NCBI RefSeq assembly: GCF_000600085.1
Contig: NZ_CP006821.1
Location: forward strand, 372,001-436,000
Direction: 5' to 3'
DNA length: 64,000 bases
Origin: Helicobacter pylori oki112
GTDB taxonomy: Bacteria > Campylobacterota > Campylobacteria > Campylobacterales > Helicobacteraceae
In this document: piece after piece, positions 9,158 through 19,468 of the stretch
Layout of the letters: every line of letters begins with the position of its first letter
Position numbering within the stretch: position 1 is the stretch's first letter
Program-made: the position numbers and the translations under genes
The notes under the pieces: generated by a model
Seen by the model: the letters and a program-made list of their open reading frames with translations, nothing else
The model's database searches: none
Told to the model about the DNA's origin: nothing

Positions 9158-9831
9158 ATGAAAGCGATCGCTATTGTTTTAGCCAGAAGTTCCAGTAAAA
9201 GGATCAAGAATAAAAATATTATTGATTTTTTCAATAAACCCATGCTCGCTTACCCTATTGAAACGGCGCTAAATTCCAAGCTTTTTGAAAAGGTGTTTAT
9301 CTCTAGCGATAGCATGGAGTATGTTCATTTAGCTAAAAATTATGGGGCGAGTTTTTTGAATTTACGCCCTAAAGTTTTAGCGCACGATAGAGCCACGACT
9401 TTAGAGGTGATGGCCTATCACATGAAAGAATTAGAGTTAAAAGATGAAGATGTTGCGTGTTGTTTGTATGGCACTTCAGCACTTTTACAAGAAAAGCATT
9501 TAAAAAACGCTTTTGAAATGTTAAAAGAAAATACAGATTATGTTTTCACATGCTCTCCATTTAGCGCTTCGCCCTATCGTTCTTTTAGCCTTGAAAACGG
9601 CGTTCAAATGGCTTTTAAAGAGCATTTAAACACGTGCACGCAAGATTTAAAAACGCTCTATCATGACGCAGGATTACTTTATATGGGGAAGGCTCAAGCC
9701 TTTAAAGAAATGCGGCCTATTTTTAGTCAAAATTCTATCGCTTTAGAATTATCGCCCTTAGAAGTCCAAGACATTGACACTTTAGAAGATTTAGAATTAG
9801 CCAAGCTCAAATACAGCCGTTTGAAAAACGC

Positions 9832-9841
<10 letters not shown>
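9158..9841 (+). CDS. pseF: CMP-pseudaminic acid synthetase PseF
   Basis: A 227-residue cytidylyltransferase. The N-terminal 'AIVLARSSSKRIKNKNI' is the nucleotide-binding signature of the CMP-sialic-acid-synthetase family, and 'VQDIDTLEDLELAKLKY' at the end is the conserved metal-binding/closing segment. In H. pylori this enzyme activates pseudaminic acid with CTP so that it can be added to the flagellins FlaA and FlaB. It follows flgH directly and overlaps pseG by ten bases, which fits co-expression of flagellar assembly and glycosylation functions. In 26695 the pair was annotated as one gene (HP0326); here they are two separate frames. Confidence 0.92.
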
Positions 9842-12110
<2,269 letters not shown>

Positions 12111-12114
<4 letters not shown>

Positions 12115-12893
12115 TTAGGGTTAAATTTTTGAGCGATGGTGGGTAATTCTAATTTAAAAGCGTTTTTTTGGATACGGCTTGTGATGTTTTTCACTAAAAT
12201 TTCATCATGGCCTAATTGGGTGAGCGCTTCTGCATCAATGGGCTTGTTTTTGAACAACGCTTCAATATCCTTCAATAAAGGATCGATCACGCTATAAGGA
12301 TAGCCCAAATCTTTTTCATCGCTTTGCCCTACAAATAAATCCGCGCTAGGGGGCTTGTTTAAAATCTTTTTAGGGATATTCAAATGGCAAGCGAGTTCAT
12401 AAACTTCGGTTTTAAATAATTCCCCAATCGGGTTAATCGCGCACGCCAAATCCCCAAATAAAGTGCCATAGCCTAGCATTCTTTCGCTTTTATTGCTCGT
12501 GCCAATGACTAAAGAATCGCTTTTTAAAGAATAATCGTATAAAAAAGCCATGCGCAATCTTGCACAAAAATTCCCCTTCCTGGTAAGGCTTGCGTCTTTA
12601 AAATGAGAGCTAAAGATGGCGTCATAGGGAGCGATAGAATATTCTGTATAAGGGATAGAAAATGTTTCGCACAAATCTAAAGCGTCTGTTTTACTTTCTG
12701 GCATAGAAACCAAAGAGGGCATTAAAAGGGCATGAGCGTTTTCTTTAAAAACTTTTTGACACAGCACCCCAACGACCGCGCTATCTAGCCCCCCGCTCAG
12801 CCCGTAAACGACTTTTTTAAAGCCTCGTTTTTGTGCTTCTTTTTCTAAAAAATCGCATAAATAAGCGATGAGTTTTTGGTAATCTTTTTGCAT
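12111..12893 (-). CDS. nadE: NAD synthetase NadE (ammonia-dependent type)
   Basis: A 260-residue cytoplasmic enzyme that amidates nicotinic acid adenine dinucleotide to NAD. The ATP pyrophosphatase P-loop is 'SGGLDS' at residues 33-38, with '[18 protein letters not shown]' and '[17 protein letters not shown]' as further family motifs. There is no N-terminal glutaminase domain, so it is the short form that uses ammonia, plausible in a urease-rich organism. It lies upstream of lpxK with a four-base overlap. Nothing irregular. Confidence 0.95.
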
Positions 12894-12950
12894 GCCTTAA
12901 ATTATAATAGAAAAAACGCATCGTTTAAGTGAAAAATTAGCTTTTCTTGC

Positions 12951-12956
12951 TATAAT
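12951..12956 (+). promoter_or_regulatory. Extended -10 promoter for tRNA-Arg
   Basis: TATAAT preceded by TGC (extended -10) lies 21 bases before the mature tRNA 5' end, a typical placement for a tRNA promoter. Confidence 0.65.
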
Positions 12957-12977
12957 CATCGTTTCACTTCTTTAAAA

Positions 12978-13054
12978 GTGCTCGTAGCTCAGCTGAATAG
13001 AGCAACAGGTTGCGGTCCTGTAGGTCGTGGGTTTGAATCCCTCCGAGCACACCA
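12978..13054 (+). tRNA. tRNA-Arg, anticodon GCG
   Basis: A full cloverleaf can be drawn. The acceptor stem pairs GTGCTCG (12978-12984) with CGAGCAC (13044-13050). The D arm is GCTC...GAGC. The anticodon stem pairs ACAGG with CCTGT around the loop TTGCGGT, giving anticodon GCG. The T arm pairs GTGGG with CCCTC (one G-T pair) around TTTGAAT. A discriminator A and an encoded CCA follow, then a run of six T. GCG reads CGC and, by wobble, CGT arginine codons. Most bacteria read this box with an ACG tRNA deaminated to inosine, so the G34 form is a notable variant. Confidence 0.93.
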
Positions 13055-13135
13055 TTTTTTAACATTCTGCATGTTTTTAAACATTATCGCTCTCATTATG
13101 GTAAAATAAATACTTGCTTAAACACGCTAGGAGAT

Positions 13136-14134
13136 TTGATTTTGGCATTACCCGTTTATTATGATAAAGACATTGATTTAGGCGTTATCCAATCCTTACA
13201 AGTGGGCATTATTGGCTATGGCGCGCAAGGAGAAGCCCAAGCACTCAATTTGAGGGACTCTAAAGTAAAAGTGCGTATTGGCTTGTATCAAGGGAGTTTG
13301 AGCGTTTCAAAAGCAAAAGCAGAGGGCTTTGAGGTGCTAGAAGTCAAGGAATTAGTCCAACAATCTGATCTGATTATGGCGCTTCTTCCGGACGAATTGC
13401 ATAAGGAAGTGTTAGAAAAAGAAGTGATCCCTTTTTTAAAAGAAGGCCAAATTGTGGGCTTTGCTCATGGTTTTAGCGTGCATTTCAATCAGGTTGTTCT
13501 TCCAAAAGGCGTGGGCGTAATTTTAGTCGCGCCAAAAGGGCCCGGGAGCGCTTTAAGAGAAGAATATCTTAAAAATAGGGGCTTATACCATTTGATCGCC
13601 ATAGAGCAAGAAAATTCAAAAAATAACGCTAAAGCGGTGGCTTTAAGCTACGCTAAAGCGATGGGCGGAGGGAGAATGGGGGTTTTAGAAACGAGCTTTA
13701 AAGAAGAATGCGAGAGCGATTTATTCGGCGAGCAAGCGGTTTTGTGCGGGGGGTTAGAAGCGGTTGTGAGAATGGGGTTTGAAACTTTAATTAAGGCAGG
13801 ATACCATGAAGAATTAGCCTATTTTGAATGCGTGCATGAAGTGAAATTGGTGGCGGATTTATTGCATTATAAGGGGGTGGAGGGCTTAAGGAAACACATT
13901 TCTAACACCGCTGAATTTGGAGCGATTAAACATAGAGAGCCTATGGGAAATCTGTTAGAAAAACGCATGCAAAAAATCTTAAAAAAGATTCAAAACGGCT
14001 CATTCGCTAAGGATTTTTTACTAGAAAAGAGCTTGAATTACCCCAGGTTAAACACAGAGAGGAAAGCCCTTAAAGAGACTAAAATAGAACAAATTGGGGA
14101 AATTTTACGCGCACCATTCAATCATAAAAAATAA
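13136..14134 (+). CDS. ilvC: Ketol-acid reductoisomerase
   Basis: A class I (short form) ketol-acid reductoisomerase of 332 residues, which isomerises and reduces acetolactate or acetohydroxybutyrate with NADPH in branched-chain amino acid synthesis. The Rossmann motif is '[16 protein letters not shown]'. Catalytic residues lie in '[13 protein letters not shown]', '[16 protein letters not shown]' (the metal-binding DxxxE) and '[10 protein letters not shown]'. The start is TTG with AGGAG six bases upstream. It follows tRNA-Arg and precedes minD by 18 bases. H. pylori is usually described as auxotrophic for branched-chain amino acids, so the role of this isolated ilvC in vivo is not obvious. 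Confidence 0.94.
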   Translation: MILALPVYYDKDIDLGVIQSLQVGIIGYGAQGEAQALNLRDSKVKVRIGLYQGSLSVSKAKAEGFEVLEVKELVQQSDLIMALLPDELHKEVLEKEVIPFLKEGQIVGFAHGFSVHFNQVVLPKGVGVILVAPKGPGSALREEYLKNRGLYHLIAIEQENSKNNAKAVALSYAKAMGGGRMGVLETSFKEECESDLFGEQAVLCGGLEAVVRMGFETLIKAGYHEELAYFECVHEVKLVADLLHYKGVEGLRKHISNTAEFGAIKHREPMGNLLEKRMQKILKKIQNGSFAKDFLLEKSLNYPRLNTERKALKETKIEQIGEILRAPFNHKK

Positions 14135-14152
14135 ATCATTAAAAGGAATCAT

Positions 14153-14959
14153 ATGGCAATAGTAGTTACTACCACTTCAGGTAAGGGGGGCGTGGGCAAA
14201 AGCACCACCACGGCTAATTTAGCGATCGGCTTGGCTGAGAGCGGTAAAAAAGTCGTAGCGGTTGATTTTGACATAGGCCTTAGGAACTTGGATATGATTT
14301 TAGGCTTAGAAAATCGCATTGTTTATGATGTGGTGGATGTGATGGAAAAAAATTGCAACCTTTCGCAGGCTTTGATCACGGATAAAAAGACTAAAAACCT
14401 TTCTTTTTTAGCGGCTTCACAAAGCAAGGATAAAAATATTTTAGATAAGGAAAAAGTAGCGATTTTAATCAACGCTTTAAGGGCGGATTTTGACTATATT
14501 TTAATTGACTCACCGGCTGGGATTGAAAGCGGCTTTGAGCATGCGATTTTGCATGCGGACATGGCGTTAGTGGTGGTAACGCCCGAAGTGAGTTCCTTAA
14601 GGGATAGCGACAGAGTGATTGGCATTATTGACGCGAAGTCTAATCGGGCCAAAAAGGGCATGGAGGTGCATAAGCATTTGATAATCAATCGCTTAAAACC
14701 TGAATTAGTGGCAAATGGTGAGATGATTTCCATAGAAGAAGTGCTTAAGATTTTATGCCTGCCTTTAATTGGGATCATTCCAGAAGATCACCATATTATT
14801 TCAGCGACCAATAAGGGCGAGCCGGTGATTCGCACGGATTGCGAGAGTGCGAAAGCTTACCAGCGCATCACCAGAAGGATTTTAGGCGAAGAAGTGGAAT
14901 ATGTGGAATTTAAGGCTAAAAAAGGCTTTTTTAGCGCGTTAAAAGGGATATTTTCATGA
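14153..14959 (+). CDS. minD: Septum site-determining ATPase MinD
   Basis: A 268-residue ParA-type ATPase that binds the inner membrane when ATP-loaded and, with MinC, blocks division away from midcell. The deviant Walker A '[11 protein letters not shown]' lies at residues 9-19, and '[18 protein letters not shown]' is the A' region unique to MinD. The C-terminal amphipathic membrane-targeting helix is present ('[13 protein letters not shown]'). minE starts inside its last codon (ATGA overlap), as expected for a coupled pair. minC is not adjacent. Confidence 0.97.
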   Translation: MAIVVTTTSGKGGVGKSTTTANLAIGLAESGKKVVAVDFDIGLRNLDMILGLENRIVYDVVDVMEKNCNLSQALITDKKTKNLSFLAASQSKDKNILDKEKVAILINALRADFDYILIDSPAGIESGFEHAILHADMALVVVTPEVSSLRDSDRVIGIIDAKSNRAKKGMEVHKHLIINRLKPELVANGEMISIEEVLKILCLPLIGIIPEDHHIISATNKGEPVIRTDCESAKAYQRITRRILGEEVEYVEFKAKKGFFSALKGIFS

Positions 14960-15189
14960 GTTTGTTTGATTTTTTTAAAAACAAAGGGAGCGCGGCCACC
15001 GCAACCGATAGATTGAAATTGATTCTAGCCAAAGAGCGCACCTTAAATTTACCCTACATGGAAGAGATGCGTAAAGAAATCATTGCCGTTATTCAAAAAT
15101 ACACTAAATCTTCAGACATCCATTTCAAAACTCTCGATAGCAACCAGAGCGTGGAAACGATTGAAGTGGAAATTATACTGCCTAAATAG
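14956..15189 (+). CDS. minE: Cell division topological specificity factor MinE
   Basis: A 77-residue protein that stimulates MinD ATPase and drives its release from the membrane. The N-terminal membrane-targeting segment ('[11 protein letters not shown]'), the MinD-contact helix ('[15 protein letters not shown]') and the C-terminal topological domain with '[23 protein letters not shown]' are all present. The start codon overlaps the minD stop by four bases. dprA begins six bases after its stop. Confidence 0.96.
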   Translation: MSLFDFFKNKGSAATATDRLKLILAKERTLNLPYMEEMRKEIIAVIQKYTKSSDIHFKTLDSNQSVETIEVEIILPK

Positions 15190-15195
15190 TTTGAA

Positions 15196-15996
15196 ATGAA
15201 AAGTAATTTCCAATACAGCACGCTAGAGAATATCCCTAAAGCCTTTGACATTCTCAAAGACCCCCCTAAAAAACTCTATTGTGTGGGCGATATAAAGCTT
15301 TTGAGAGCACCTTTAAAAGTGGCTATCATAGGCACAAGAAGACCCACCCCTTACAGCAAGCAACACACCATCACTCTAGCCAGAGAGCTTGCTAAAAATG
15401 GCGCGGTTATTGTGAGCGGAGGAGCGTTGGGCGTGGATATTATCGCTCAAGAAAACGCCTTACCAAAAACCATCATGCTTTCGCCTTGCAGTTTGGATTT
15501 AATCTATCCCACGAACAATCATAAAGTGATCCAAGAAATCGCGCAAAACGGCTTGATTTTAAGCGAATATGAAAAGGATTTTATGCCCGTTAAAGGCTCT
15601 TTTTTAGCGAGAAACCGCCTGGTGATCGCTTTAAGCGATGCGGTAATTATCCCCCAAGCGGATTTAAAAAGCGGCTCTATGAGCAGCGCGAGATTAGCCC
15701 AAAAGTATCAAAAACCCTTATTTGTTTTGCCCCAGCGCCTGAATGAGAGCGATGGCACTAATGAGCTTTTAGAAAAAGGGCAGGCTCAAGGGATATTTAA
15801 TATTCAAAATTTTATAAACACCCTTTTAAAAGACCACCATTTAAAAGAAATGCCTGAAATCAAAGACGAATTTTTAGAATATTGCGCCAAAAACCCTAGC
15901 TATGAAGAGGCGTATCTCAAATTTGGGGATAAGCTTTTAGAATACGAGCTGTTGGGTAAGATCAAGCGCATCAATCATATCGTGGTGTTAGCGTGA
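15196..15996 (+). CDS. dprA: DNA processing protein DprA
   Basis: A 266-residue single-strand DNA-binding protein that protects incoming DNA during natural transformation and loads RecA. The extended Rossmann core is clear: 'VAIIGTRRPTPYSKQH', 'IVSGGALGVDIIAQENAL', 'LSEYEKDFMPVKGSFLARNR' and the serine/alanine-rich 'SGSMSSARLAQK'. A small C-terminal winged-helix-like segment follows ('FLEYCAKNPSYEEAYLKFGDKLLEYE'), which in H. pylori DprA is the DML1-type domain. The stop overlaps the start of ruvX by four bases; the pair is known to be co-transcribed with related roles. Confidence 0.95.
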   Translation: MKSNFQYSTLENIPKAFDILKDPPKKLYCVGDIKLLRAPLKVAIIGTRRPTPYSKQHTITLARELAKNGAVIVSGGALGVDIIAQENALPKTIMLSPCSLDLIYPTNNHKVIQEIAQNGLILSEYEKDFMPVKGSFLARNRLVIALSDAVIIPQADLKSGSMSSARLAQKYQKPLFVLPQRLNESDGTNELLEKGQAQGIFNIQNFINTLLKDHHLKEMPEIKDEFLEYCAKNPSYEEAYLKFGDKLLEYELLGKIKRINHIVVLA

Positions 15997-16397
15997 TTTT
16001 GGCATGCGATGTGGGGCTGAAGCGCATTGGGATTGCTGCGCTTTTAAACGGCGTTATCTTGCCTTTAGAAGCGATTTTACGCCACAACAGGAATCAGGCC
16101 TCTAGGGATTTGAGCGATTTATTGAGGGAAAAAAACATTCAGGTGCTGGTGGTGGGCAAGCCCAATGAAAGCTATGCGGACACGAACGCGCGCATTGAAC
16201 ATTTCATCAAGCTTTTGGATTTTAAGGGCGAAATCGTTTTTATTAATGAAGACAGATCCAGCATAGAAGCCTATGAAAATTTAGGGCATTTGGGTAAGAA
16301 AAACAAGCGGCTCGCTATTAAAGACGGCCGGCTAGACTCTTTGAGCGCTTGTAGGATCTTGGAGCGCTATTGCCAGCAGGTTTTAAAAAAGCACTAG
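15993..16397 (+). CDS. ruvX: RuvX/YqgF-family Holliday junction resolvase homologue
   Basis: A 134-residue RNase H-fold protein. The N-terminal 'ILACDVGLKRIGIAAL' holds the first catalytic Asp, 'VLVVGKPNE' the second strand, 'EIVFINEDRSSIEA' the conserved Glu/Asp/Ser, and 'KDGRLDSLSACRILERY' the final Asp. YqgF is essential for 16S rRNA 5'-end maturation in E. coli. In H. pylori the homologue next to dprA has been proposed as a DNA-processing partner of DprA. The gene starts with GTG inside the end of dprA. Confidence 0.9.
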   Translation: MILACDVGLKRIGIAALLNGVILPLEAILRHNRNQASRDLSDLLREKNIQVLVVGKPNESYADTNARIEHFIKLLDFKGEIVFINEDRSSIEAYENLGHLGKKNKRLAIKDGRLDSLSACRILERYCQQVLKKH

Positions 16398-16415
16398 ATT
16401 TGATTGCAATTTGAT

Positions 16416-16421
16416 TATAAT
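16416..16421 (+). promoter_or_regulatory. Probable -10 box (TATAAT) of the Sel1-repeat gene
   Basis: A perfect TATAAT lies 34 bases before the ATG at 16455. Its position shows that the continuous frame that opens with TTG at 16411 is not the real N terminus, because its first codons lie in the promoter. Confidence 0.65.
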
Positions 16422-16514
16422 AAAGTCTAATTTTTCAATAAAGAGAGAAGCGTCATGCTGGAAAATTTCAAAAAAGCCGTTTTTAGGGCTTTGTGTTTGT
16501 GTTGTGTGTTTATT

Positions 16515-16524
16515 GGGGGGGGGG
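16515..16524 (+). repeat. Poly-G (G10) phase-variation tract
   Basis: Ten consecutive G inside the signal-peptide coding region of the Sel1-repeat gene. A nine-G tract would restore the frame between the ATG at 16455 and the mature domain. Homopolymeric G/C tracts are the standard slipped-strand switch in H. pylori. Confidence 0.92.
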
Positions 16525-16923
16525 TTAATGGCAGAGCCAAACCCTGAAGAGCTTGTTGATTTGGGTATGCTGAGTTATGACAAGCAAGATTTTTCTAAAG
16601 CTAGGAAGTATTTTGAAAGAGCGTGTGGTTTGAATAATAGTGGGGGGTGTGGTGCTTTAGGGGATCTGTATGATGATGTAGAAAAAAACTTAATAAAAGC
16701 CGCTCAACTTTACACTAAAGCGTGTGAGTTAAAAGAAGGTGTGGGGTGTAAGAGATTATGGTCATTATATTATTATGGTCGAGGCGTAGAAAAAAACTTA
16801 ACAAAAGCCACTCAATACTTCTCTAAAGCATGCGATTTGAAAGATGGTGGGGGGTGTGGTAATTTGGGGGTGTTATATCAAAATGGTCAGGGAGTGGAAA
16901 AAGACTTAACAAAAGCCGCTCAA

Positions 16924-17335
16924 TTCTGTTCTAAAGCATGCAATTTGAATAATAGTTGGGGGTGTGGTTATTTAGGTTTTCTATATGAATATGGTCAAGG
17001 GGTAGGAGAGGACTTAACAAAAGCCGCTCAATTTTATTCTAAAGCTTGCGATTTGAATAATGGTAGGGGGTGTAATAATTTAGGGGTTCTATATGAATAT
17101 GGTCAAGGGGTGGAAAAAGACTTAATAAAAACCGCTTATCTTTATTCTAAAGCATGCGATTTGAATATTGGTGATGGGTGTAAGAATTTAGGGGTGTTAT
17201 ATGCTACTGGTCTAGGCGTAGAAAAGGACTCAACAAAAGCCGCTCAATTCTGTTCTAAAGCATGCAATTTGAATAATAGTTGGGGGTGTGGTTATTTAGG
17301 TTTTCTATATGAATATGGTCAAGGGGTGGAAAAAG
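16924..17335 (+). repeat. Duplicated Sel1 units within the Hcp-family gene
   Basis: Two stretches (about 16920-17000 and 17244-17324) encode the same segment, from 'AAQFCSKACNLNNSW' through 'GCGYLGFLYEYGQGV', with near-identical DNA. They stand three repeat units apart. Such identity among otherwise diverged repeats suggests recent internal duplication or gene conversion. Confidence 0.75.
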
Positions 17336-17602
17336 ACTTAATAAAAACCGCTTACTTTTATTCTAAGGCCTGCAAATTAGGAGAACAGCTGGCATGCGAG
17401 GCGCTCAAAGAAAAATAAGGGACAAAAAACATGCGATAGCCTCACCTAGAAACTATCCCACAAAAGCCCTATTTTATGGGGTTAGAGCATCGCCAAAATG
17501 CCCCCTATTCTTTTAAGAAGATATTTACTAGAGAGTTTTAATCTTTTTTTGGTATTCTTTTAAGGATCATTAGTTTTAAAAACTCTTTAAAAACGGATAA
17601 TA

Positions 17603-17941
17603 ATGAAAATCATGCATCAAGTTAGGGATTTTTTAGATTCTTGCAAACAAACGATCCAAAAAAATTCTAATGAAGTCTTTCAAAAAACCAAACGAGCGTT
17701 TTTTAAAGAAGAATCTCAAAAAATCAGAGAGCAAGCGGTTAAAATCGTGGAAAAATGCTTGAAAAAAGAGGGCATGAAATTGAGCGATTTTAACGAAGAA
17801 GAATTGAAAATCATGTTTGAAGCGGAAGAAAAAAGATTGTTAGAGCAAATCCACGCTAAAGAATTGAAAGAAAAACAAGAAAAAACCACCAAGCATTTTA
17901 AAGAAGTTTGGGAAAAGGGCGAGAATGAGCAAGAAAAATAG
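17603..17941 (+). CDS. Hypothetical charged helical protein
   Basis: I do not recognise this 112-residue protein. It is very rich in Lys and Glu and almost entirely helical in appearance, with a likely coiled coil across the second half ('EEKRLLEQIHAKELKEKQEKTTKH'). There is no signal peptide or membrane segment. An ATG at 17603 is preceded by a GGATAAT sequence, only a weak ribosome site; an internal Met at codon 4 is an alternative. Its last 17 bases overlap the next gene, so the two probably work together. They lie in an accessory stretch between the Hcp-family gene and the pseudouridine synthase gene. Function unknown. Confidence 0.6.
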   Translation: MKIMHQVRDFLDSCKQTIQKNSNEVFQKTKRAFFKEESQKIREQAVKIVEKCLKKEGMKLSDFNEEELKIMFEAEEKRLLEQIHAKELKEKQEKTTKHFKEVWEKGENEQEK

Positions 17942-18485
17942 CGTAATTTCTGGTTTGATGAATTTTTTTAGCGAAAAGAATGAACGCTGGCTGTTAGCCC
18001 ATAGGCACACGAGAGGGTTTGTGATAGTGGCGTGGCTTTTTAGGTTTAAAAGCATTGCGTTTTCTATTTTCATCACTCTGTTGGTTATTTTAGTGGATAT
18101 TTGGGTTTATAGCGATGTGCGCCAGTTTTTATTGGACACTTCTAGCTCTTTTATTTGGCTTTTAATCGCTTTACTAATCAAGTGGGGCGTGATTGTCATA
18201 AGCACGCGCAAATGCTACCAATTCAGCCAAAAAATGTTTGCGTTAATCCAAAGAAAAAGGCAAATCAGAGAGAATTTAAAAAACCGCTCCAACTACAAAG
18301 ACACCAAAAATGCGGGAAAACTCTCTAGCATCGCTGAAGAAATCATTTCAAAAAAACAAGGAGAGTCCCGCCACAAAGAAGATTCTAATAACGAAAACCA
18401 TAAAGACAAGCTTTCTAACATTACCGAAGAAATGATTCTTAAAAAACAAGAGGAATTGAAATCTAGAAAGGATAAGGGGGATTAA
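17925..18485 (+). CDS. Hypothetical two-helix membrane protein
   Basis: Not recognised. The 186-residue protein has a basic N terminus, two strongly hydrophobic helices (about residues 44-66, 'SIAFSIFITLLVILVDIWVY', and 76-94, 'FIWLLIALLIKWGVIVI') and a long, charged cytoplasmic tail. The tail contains a motif twice: 'KLSSIAEEIISKKQGE' and, about 35 residues on, 'KLSNITEEMILKKQEE'. Its ATG lies inside the previous gene (17-base overlap). A possible partnership of a coiled-coil protein with a small membrane protein is suggested only by the overlap. No catalytic motif is seen. Confidence 0.6.
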   Translation: MSKKNSVISGLMNFFSEKNERWLLAHRHTRGFVIVAWLFRFKSIAFSIFITLLVILVDIWVYSDVRQFLLDTSSSFIWLLIALLIKWGVIVISTRKCYQFSQKMFALIQRKRQIRENLKNRSNYKDTKNAGKLSSIAEEIISKKQGESRHKEDSNNENHKDKLSNITEEMILKKQEELKSRKDKGD

Positions 18486-18531
18486 AAAAGCATATAGAAA
18501 ACCTTAATCAAAAAACCCCCCAAAAAAGAAA

Positions 18532-18580
18532 ATAATCAATAAAATAATCAATAAAAGCAATCAGGGGATAATCAATAAAA
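18532..18580. repeat. Short direct repeats, three copies of a 13-base AT-rich unit
   Basis: ATAATCAATAAAA occurs at 18532, 18544 and 18568, with start spacings of 12 and 24 bases. It lies in the 100-base gap between the stop codons of two convergent genes. No function is evident; it could be slippage-derived or a protein-binding array. Confidence 0.6.
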
Positions 18581-18586
18581 AAAGGG

Positions 18587-19468
18587 TCAATCTTTTAAAA
18601 AAGGCATGAAGCGTTCGGGCATTGGGGAAGCGATTTGATAGATCGCCCCTTTAAATTCAAACTCTAAACTAGCGGCATGGAGCATGAGTAAAGGGGCGTT
18701 ATTTTCGCGCTTTAATTGAAGGTATTCTCTAGCGTTTTCATCTGCCACCCCATAAAGTCCCTCGCCCACGATCCTGTGATTTATACTGCTTAAATGCAAG
18801 CGGATCTGGTGCGTGCGCCCAGTGAGTGGGGTTATTTTAAGCAAGCTTATATCCAAAAAAGGGTTATAGCTTAAAGGCTCAACAAGGGTGATTGAAGGCT
18901 TGCCTAAAGGAGAAATTTGAGATCGAATGCGCAAGTCTTCTTGAATGTTTTGTGGCGTTAGAATGGGTTTGTCTATTTTCATATTTTTTTCAACCAACCC
19001 ATGCACTAGCGCTAAATAAGTTTTTTTTACTTTTTTTTGCATGAAAAGCGCTTTTAAATCCTTAGCGCTCTGTAAGGTTTTGCCCGCTAAAACTAACCCG
19101 CTCGTTTCATAGTCTAGTCTGTGGGCTGGGTGGGCGTTTTTACCCAAATGCGATTGGATGCAATCTAATAAGCTTTCATGGTAAAAATAGCCTTTAGGGT
19201 GGGTATAGACTTGAGCGGGTTTGTCAAATGCGCCAAAATCCTTAGTCTCAAAAACAAGCTTTTCTTGTTTTTCATTAGGCTTGAAATAAATCAAGCGAAC
19301 GACCCCTTGAATGATTTGAGATTTACGCACGGCTTGTTGGTTTTGTTTTAAGCGTTGCTTGTCAAGGTGCCGTTGGGCTTCTTTTAGAGAGCATTTTAAA
19401 ACATCGCGTACCAAAAACAAGGCTTTGGTGGGTTTTAAAATTTCAAATTCTTCTTCAACAAAAGGCAC
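18587..19468 (-). CDS. RluA-family RNA pseudouridine synthase
   Basis: A 293-residue enzyme that isomerises uridine to pseudouridine in RNA. It has a short N-terminal S4-like region (residues 10-60, 'LKCSLKEAQRHLDKQRLKQN') and the catalytic domain with the RluA signature 'PAHRLDYETSGLVLAGKT' (catalytic Asp) and 'ITPLTGRTHQIRLHLSSI'. The exact site, in 23S rRNA or tRNA, cannot be told from sequence, and RluA, RluC and RluD homologues look alike at this level. The ATG overlaps the end of recJ by one base. Two runs of eight A within the coding strand ('KKKVKKTY') are prone to slippage but the frame is intact. Confidence 0.9.
   Translation of the reverse strand: MPFVEEEFEILKPTKALFLVRDVLKCSLKEAQRHLDKQRLKQNQQAVRKSQIIQGVVRLIYFKPNEKQEKLVFETKDFGAFDKPAQVYTHPKGYFYHESLLDCIQSHLGKNAHPAHRLDYETSGLVLAGKTLQSAKDLKALFMQKKVKKTYLALVHGLVEKNMKIDKPILTPQNIQEDLRIRSQISPLGKPSITLVEPLSYNPFLDISLLKITPLTGRTHQIRLHLSSINHRIVGEGLYGVADENAREYLQLKRENNAPLLMLHAASLEFEFKGAIYQIASPMPERFMPFLKD

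Larger units (their letters stand above)
16455..17418 (+). pseudogene. Phase-variable Sel1-repeat (Hcp-family) secreted protein, out of frame at poly-G
   Basis: The natural start is ATG at 16455, which follows GAGAGAAG and begins a signal peptide ('MLENFKKAVFRALCLCCVFI'). A run of ten G (16515-16524) then breaks the frame; with nine G the signal peptide would continue 'GGGLMA' into 'EPNPEELVDLG'. As read, the gene is OFF by one base. The mature part (from 16528) has about eight 36-residue Sel1/TPR-like repeats of the Hcp family. Each repeat carries paired cysteines seven residues apart ('ACDLNNGRGC'), known to form disulfides that stabilise helical pairs. Hcp proteins are secreted, cysteine-rich, immunogenic proteins of H. 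pylori. At this locus in 26695 lie HP0335/HP0336 (HcpB region). If mixed tract lengths exist in the population, some cells would make the protein. Confidence 0.85.

Noticed and set aside
16411-16454. Upstream extension of the Sel1-repeat frame from TTG at 16411
   Set aside because: This frame runs through the promoter -10 box and does not encode a clean signal peptide start; the ATG at 16455 in the other frame does, once the poly-G tract is taken into account.
19021-19040. Two runs of eight T (A on the coding strand) in the pseudouridine synthase gene
   Set aside because: They encode a plausible Lys-rich loop next to conserved residues; the frame is intact and there is no sign of switching.
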